A stretch of 64,000 nt of DNA, taken from an uncultured Collinsella sp. Lineage in GTDB: Bacteria > Actinomycetota > Coriobacteriia > Coriobacteriales > Coriobacteriaceae. Each line of letters begins with the position of its first letter. Position 1 is the first letter of the stretch. The stretch is from contig UQIW01000005.1 in assembly GCA_900541235.1 (NCBI GenBank), positions 38,630 to 102,629 on the forward strand, read 5' to 3'. The notes beneath the pieces were generated by a model that ran no database searches, had not been told where the DNA came from, and saw nothing but the letters and a program-made list of their open reading frames with translations. Position numbers and translations under genes: made by a program. Below are positions 60,602-64,000 of this stretch, one piece after another.

Positions 60602-62317
60602 CTATTGTGCCGAGCCCGCGACGGGCTCAAAATGCTTGTCCTTCACGGCCGCCACCAAGCGATCTGCCAGATTGCGCACGCGCGGATCCAAGCGAGCGGC
60701 ACCCGGGTTGACAAAGAAGCGGGCCGTGCAGTCTATAATGCGGCCGGTGATGACCAGGTCGTTGTCGCGCAGGGTGGCACCCGTGGCGGTAATGTCCACG
60801 ATGCGATCGGTCATGCCGACAATGGGGCCCAGCTCGATGTTGCCGTGCAGCGAGACGATATCGGCGTTCACGCCGCGCTCGGCATACCAGGCACTCGCGA
60901 TGCGCGGGTACTTGGTTGCCACGCGAAGCGAACCGCGGCGGGCATAGTTTCGCTCGGCCTGCCCGGCGCGCCATGCGGGCTCCGCCTCGATAAAGGTGCA
61001 CAGGCCATAGCCCAGGTCGACCAGCTGCAGCAAGTTGAGGTCGGCCTCGATGAGCGAGTCCCAGCCGCAGATGCCACAGTCGGCACCGCCGCAGCCCACA
61101 AAGGCAGGCGCATCGCTGGGGCGCACGATGACAAACTCGATATCGCCGACCGTGCCCTCGCCAGCACGCGTGTCGCGACCGCGCACAATCAGGTGACGGC
61201 CGGGATCACGCAGCTCAGAGACGTCCAGGCCCGCGGCCTCGAGCACGTCGAGCGTATCGGCCTTAAGCGAGCCCTTGGGCACGGCGATGCGCAGCGGACC
61301 CTCGGCACCACGGCCCGCGGCGTGATCGCCATCGGAAGCGACGTCCTCGACCGAGGTGCGCGCGGCCTCCAGGCGCTCGAGCGAAAAGGCGAAGCCCGCC
61401 GCCGGCACCTCGATGCCATCGCCAAATGCACCGGTAAAGATGGAGTCATAGCGTCCGCCCGAGCCGACCGGATCGGGTAAGCCGCCGGCATAGGCCTTAA
61501 AGACCAGGCCCGTATAGTAATCGAAAGAGTTCATGATAGAAAAGTCGAACGACAGCACCTGAGCGTCCTCGGGAGCCAGGCCCTCGACCAGGGCACGCAG
61601 TTCACGCGTCAGCGGCGCGGCGATACCGGCAGCCTCCAGCAGCGCGTCCACGCGGTCGAGCACCTCGGCTCCGCCGTGCAAGCGCGGCAGCTCGCTAATG
61701 GCGGCCTTGACGGCATCGGACTCGGCGCTTGCCGCCACGCGGGCATCGAGGCCCACAAAGTCGTTGGCGTGCACGCAGCGCAGGGCCTCGGCCGCCAGCT
61801 CACGATCCTCGCATACCGCGAGCAATTCCTTAAAAGGACGCACGCTGCCTGCGATGATGCGCGCATCGGGAAGTGTCAGCTCGCGCACGGCCTCCGCCAC
61901 CAGCGAAACAATCTCGACATCGCCCGCGGTATCGCCCGCGCCGATAAGCTCAAAGCCCAGCTGCGTAAACTGACGCGAGCCGCCGGCATTGCGCTGACAC
62001 TCGCGAACCACCGGCGCCTCGTAGCGCAGGCGCAGGGGCAGGTCGGCCGCGCGCATGCGGGTCGAAACCAGGCGCACGATCGGCAGCGTGTTGTCGGGAC
62101 GGACCACCAGCAGGCGTCCGTCGTCGTCAAAGAGCTTAAACGGCGTGTCCGCAATGCGGCCGCCCTCCTCGAGCGAGCCCTTGTCCTCGAGCAGCGGCGT
62201 CTCGACCGGAAGGTAATGATGCTCCCTAAAGCAGCCCTTCACCGTCAGCGCGATCTCCTCGCGCGCCTGAGCCTCCTCGGGCAATATGTCCCGGAATCCC
62301 CACGGTGTGGCCGTCAT
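60602..62317 (-). CDS. hisG: Fused ATP phosphoribosyltransferase: HisZ regulatory domain + short-form HisG
   Basis: A 571-residue fusion. Residues 1-325 match HisZ, the histidyl-tRNA-synthetase paralog: RPDNTLPIVRL, LRYEAPVVRE, QLGFELIG, and GGRYDSIF at 288-295. After a linker (326-340, SDGDHAAGRGAEG) comes a catalytic short HisG: IAVPKGSLKADTLDVLEAAG, ADCGICGWDSLIEA, VATKYPRIASAWYAE and the PRPP loop DITATGATLRDNDL. Bacteria with short HisG normally encode HisZ separately and form a hetero-octamer; here both parts are covalently joined. It is first gene of the his operon; GAGGAGG precedes the ATG. Confidence 0.93.
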   Translation of the reverse strand: MTATPWGFRDILPEEAQAREEIALTVKGCFREHHYLPVETPLLEDKGSLEEGGRIADTPFKLFDDDGRLLVVRPDNTLPIVRLVSTRMRAADLPLRLRYEAPVVRECQRNAGGSRQFTQLGFELIGAGDTAGDVEIVSLVAEAVRELTLPDARIIAGSVRPFKELLAVCEDRELAAEALRCVHANDFVGLDARVAASAESDAVKAAISELPRLHGGAEVLDRVDALLEAAGIAAPLTRELRALVEGLAPEDAQVLSFDFSIMNSFDYYTGLVFKAYAGGLPDPVGSGGRYDSIFTGAFGDGIEVPAAGFAFSLERLEAARTSVEDVASDGDHAAGRGAEGPLRIAVPKGSLKADTLDVLEAAGLDVSELRDPGRHLIVRGRDTRAGEGTVGDIEFVIVRPSDAPAFVGCGGADCGICGWDSLIEADLNLLQLVDLGYGLCTFIEAEPAWRAGQAERNYARRGSLRVATKYPRIASAWYAERGVNADIVSLHGNIELGPIVGMTDRIVDITATGATLRDNDLVITGRIIDCTARFFVNPGAARLDPRVRNLADRLVAAVKDKHFEPVAGSAQ

Positions 62318-62352
62318 CTGGTGAGCCTCCTCATGCTGCGTTTCATATAGAA

Positions 62353-62384
62353 CAGAAGACCGGCATAGCTCCGCCGGTCTTCTG
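62353..62384 (-). promoter_or_regulatory. Hairpin in the his operon leader
   Basis: Perfect 12-bp stem CAGAAGACCGGC / GCCGGTCTTCTG with an eight-base loop, 36 bases upstream of hisZG. No U-tract follows and no histidine-rich leader peptide or T-box motif is visible. It may also serve as end structure for the upstream frlC-like transcript. Confidence 0.5.
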
Positions 62385-62487
62385 GGTACTTTAGCATACT
62401 AGAGTACTTGCGGGGAGAATCGTCCTCTTCGGCTCACGCCGTATTCATTTGGAAACATAGGAGCGGATTGTCGCAACCCAACCCCAC

Positions 62488-63324
62488 CTAGACGCCAATC
62501 GCACGACGATACTCTGCCATTACCTGCGCATCGGCAGCTGCGGGGTCGGCAAAATAGCGCCAGTCATAGGTCTCGGCCGAAACAACTCCGCGATAGCCGC
62601 GCGCCACCAGCCTATCCAGGTCGGCGCGCATATCGCGGTCGCCGTCACCCCAGGCAAGATGCGTCGTGCCATCTGCCGCAACATCGACAAAATGCACGTG
62701 GGCGACATCATCGCCAAGCAGATCGAAATAATCGTCGATGGTATCCCCCGCCACCGCCATAGCGCCCAAATCCAGACACGCCTTAAGTGCCGGATGATCA
62801 ACTGCCTCGATCATGCGCTTCGTATCGGCCGCCGAGTTCACGATCATCGACTCAACCGGCTGCAGGGCCTCGAGCACCAGTCGCACGCCGCACTCTCCCG
62901 CATGCTCGGCAATCGCACGCAGCATCGAGGCGCTGCGACCCCACGCGTCCTCGATCGGCTCGTTCAAAAATGCCCAGCCGCTCGAGACCATGACCTGCTC
63001 GGCTCCAAGTTCCGCCGCGATATCTACAACGTTCTTAAAGTACGCGAGCGTGCGGGCACGCGCCTCATTCCCGCGCGCCGCGATATTCCACGGCTTGGGG
63101 TTGTTCTGTTCGGGACAAAGCCCCACAATCCGAACCCCATACCGCTGCGACAGCTCCCGCACCTGCTCGAGCGAATCGTATCCATGGCAATCGACATACA
63201 GATGCATCGCCCCGGTCCAGAGCTCGCAACACGTGTAGCCCGAGGCCGCTGCCGAAGAAAAGAATTCCTCAAGGTCAAAATAACGATGGCTGATATTCAT
63301 GACGGCAAGCAGGGGGTAGCTCAT
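62488..63324 (-). CDS. frlC: Sugar phosphate isomerase/epimerase, FrlC-like
   Basis: A 278-residue AP-endonuclease-2/xylose-isomerase-like TIM barrel. Metal ligands are suggested by LVLEALQPVES, LKACLDLGAM, VHFVDV and VSAETY. The ES motif after the first glutamate, and the neighbour, match FrlC, the fructoselysine/psicoselysine 3-epimerase. The start at 63324 follows GGAGAG; an upstream frame is rejected. It lies 73 bases after the frlB-like gene on the same strand. Assignment rests on fold plus context. Confidence 0.65.
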   Translation of the reverse strand: MSYPLLAVMNISHRYFDLEEFFSSAAASGYTCCELWTGAMHLYVDCHGYDSLEQVRELSQRYGVRIVGLCPEQNNPKPWNIAARGNEARARTLAYFKNVVDIAAELGAEQVMVSSGWAFLNEPIEDAWGRSASMLRAIAEHAGECGVRLVLEALQPVESMIVNSAADTKRMIEAVDHPALKACLDLGAMAVAGDTIDDYFDLLGDDVAHVHFVDVAADGTTHLAWGDGDRDMRADLDRLVARGYRGVVSAETYDWRYFADPAAADAQVMAEYRRAIGV

Positions 63325-63397
63325 AATTACTCTCCAACCTAAACGAGGCCCCGTTCCATATAGGAGCGGAGCCCAATTACACAAACGTTATTTGCTC

Positions 63398-64000
63398 TTA
63401 ATAGTCGAACTGGTGATAGTAGCGACGATACTTGAGGTTGTGCTTGGTGACCGTCTCGTAGTAGCGAGCCAGGCGGTCGGTCACGAGCACCGTCAGAATC
63501 CACGGGGAGACGATGACGCGGAACTCGTCGTCAAGGCCGGGGATCGCGAACTCGGCGGTGTCGATGATGTTGATGTCGGTGTCGCCGGTCACGCCGCGGG
63601 TCAGGAACGCGCGGACGCGCTCGTCGAGCTTGCGGTTCTCGTCCTCGCCCATGAACAGGAAGACCGGGACGCCCGGCTCCACGAGCTCGAGGGTGCCGTG
63701 GAAGAAGTCGGCCGAGGTGATGTAGCGGGTGCGCTTCCACTGCATCTCCTCCAGGATGCACATCGAGAACAGGATGGTCTCGCCCCACAGGGCGCCGGAG
63801 CCGATGAACATGGTGTAGGGGGCCAGGGCGTACTTCTTGGCGAGCTCCTCGGCGCGCGGCTCGAAGCGCTTGCGGATATCGAGCATGTCCTTCCAGATAT
63901 CCTTGGTCTGCTCGATGAACTTATCGAACTTGGGGAAGCAGCCGCGGCGGTTGAGCAGGCGCAGGCCGAAGCAGTCGGCGAGGTAGTAGCCCTTCTCGCA
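63398..64000 (-). CDS. frlB: SIS-domain deglycase, FrlB-like (5' end outside window)
   Basis: The C-terminal 200 residues are present; the frame stays open to base 64000. They form the second SIS (sugar isomerase) subdomain: YTMFIGSGALWGETILFSMC, ITSADFFHGTLELVEPG and VFLFMGEDENRK. The ending KYRRYYHQFDY is characteristic of FrlB-like fructoselysine-6-phosphate deglycases. With the FrlC-like epimerase downstream this suggests use of Amadori compounds from heated food, a trait reported for Collinsella. PTS or permease genes would be expected just beyond the window. Confidence 0.72.
   Translation of the reverse strand, partial: CEKGYYLADCFGLRLLNRRGCFPKFDKFIEQTKDIWKDMLDIRKRFEPRAEELAKKYALAPYTMFIGSGALWGETILFSMCILEEMQWKRTRYITSADFFHGTLELVEPGVPVFLFMGEDENRKLDERVRAFLTRGVTGDTDINIIDTAEFAIPGLDDEFRVIVSPWILTVLVTDRLARYYETVTKHNLKYRRYYHQFDY

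Noticed and set aside
62318..62487. His leader considered as T-box or histidine-codon attenuator
   Set aside because: No T-box sequence, no run of histidine codons and no U-tract after the hairpin.

Overview
This 64 kb window looks like chromosome of a gut Coriobacteriia, most probably Collinsella (inference). The sequence is GC-rich, with strong GC preference at third positions. It has the many open antisense frames that come with that bias, GGAGG-type ribosome binding sites, a lysine/alanine/threonine-rich tail on topoisomerase I, and gene content typical of a saccharolytic anaerobe: several PTS parts, fructosamine catabolism genes and hydrogenase maturation genes. No 16S rRNA gene is present, so the genus rests on overall impression.

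Layout. 1-0.8 kb: 3' part of an IS110-type transposase, richer in GC than its surroundings. 0.9-6.0 kb (minus): topA, hypB, hypA, tatC, tatA; nickel-hydrogenase maturation sits beside Tat export. 6.1-12.0 kb: STAS protein, aminotransferase, a small unknown gene, nhaA behind a leader with a promoter-proximal terminator, ppaC, and a ROK glucokinase. 12.1-18 kb: a beta-glucoside PTS locus (bglA, IIC, IIB, IIA on minus) divergent from a GntR/UTRA regulator, followed by manA. 18-23 kb: pcrA, uppP, uspA. 23.2-24.8 kb: a hipBA module with two perfect palindromic operators. 24.8-32.4 kb: two-component pair, an unknown gene, purH, acetyltransferase, and a DUF2207 membrane protein. 33-35.6 kb: gluQ, two metallophosphoesterases and a small membrane protein. 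35.9-40.9 kb: DUF4143 ATPase, then a phospholipase-D-like/DEAH helicase/DUF3427 protein convergent with a Nudix hydrolase; this is the most defence-like part of the window. 41-45.4 kb: UBA-like membrane protein with a second two-component system, VOC protein, orphan PTS IIB and a repeat-type membrane-anchored protein. 45.4-47.4 kb: tRNA-Leu(UAA) with a duplicated 3' end, a tandem palindromic array and a second DUF4143 ATPase. 47.4-52.9 kb: ppx, ftsB/divIC-like, eno, mazG, yfcE-like phosphodiesterase and a stand-alone LarC C-terminal domain. 53.2-62.3 kb: a PHP-type histidinol phosphatase convergent with a complete histidine operon (hisZG fusion, D, C, B, H, A, F, I, E). 62.5-64 kb: frlC-like epimerase and the end of an frlB-like deglycase.

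How it works together. The PTS locus should import and phosphorylate a beta-glucoside, cleave it with BglA, and feed glycolysis through the ROK kinase, ManA and enolase. The his genes encode every pathway step, with the phosphatase supplied by the neighbouring PHP gene. The two DUF4143 ATPases each follow their own short upstream repeat array.

A recurring theme is intergenic DNA filled with long, near-perfect inverted repeats. Some are families with shared arms (three copies of a GTTGCGGTGGAATA element). Others have arms unique to the copy but almost perfectly complementary, often with a nested apical hairpin. These, the nhaA leader and the helicase/Nudix locus are the parts most worth following up.
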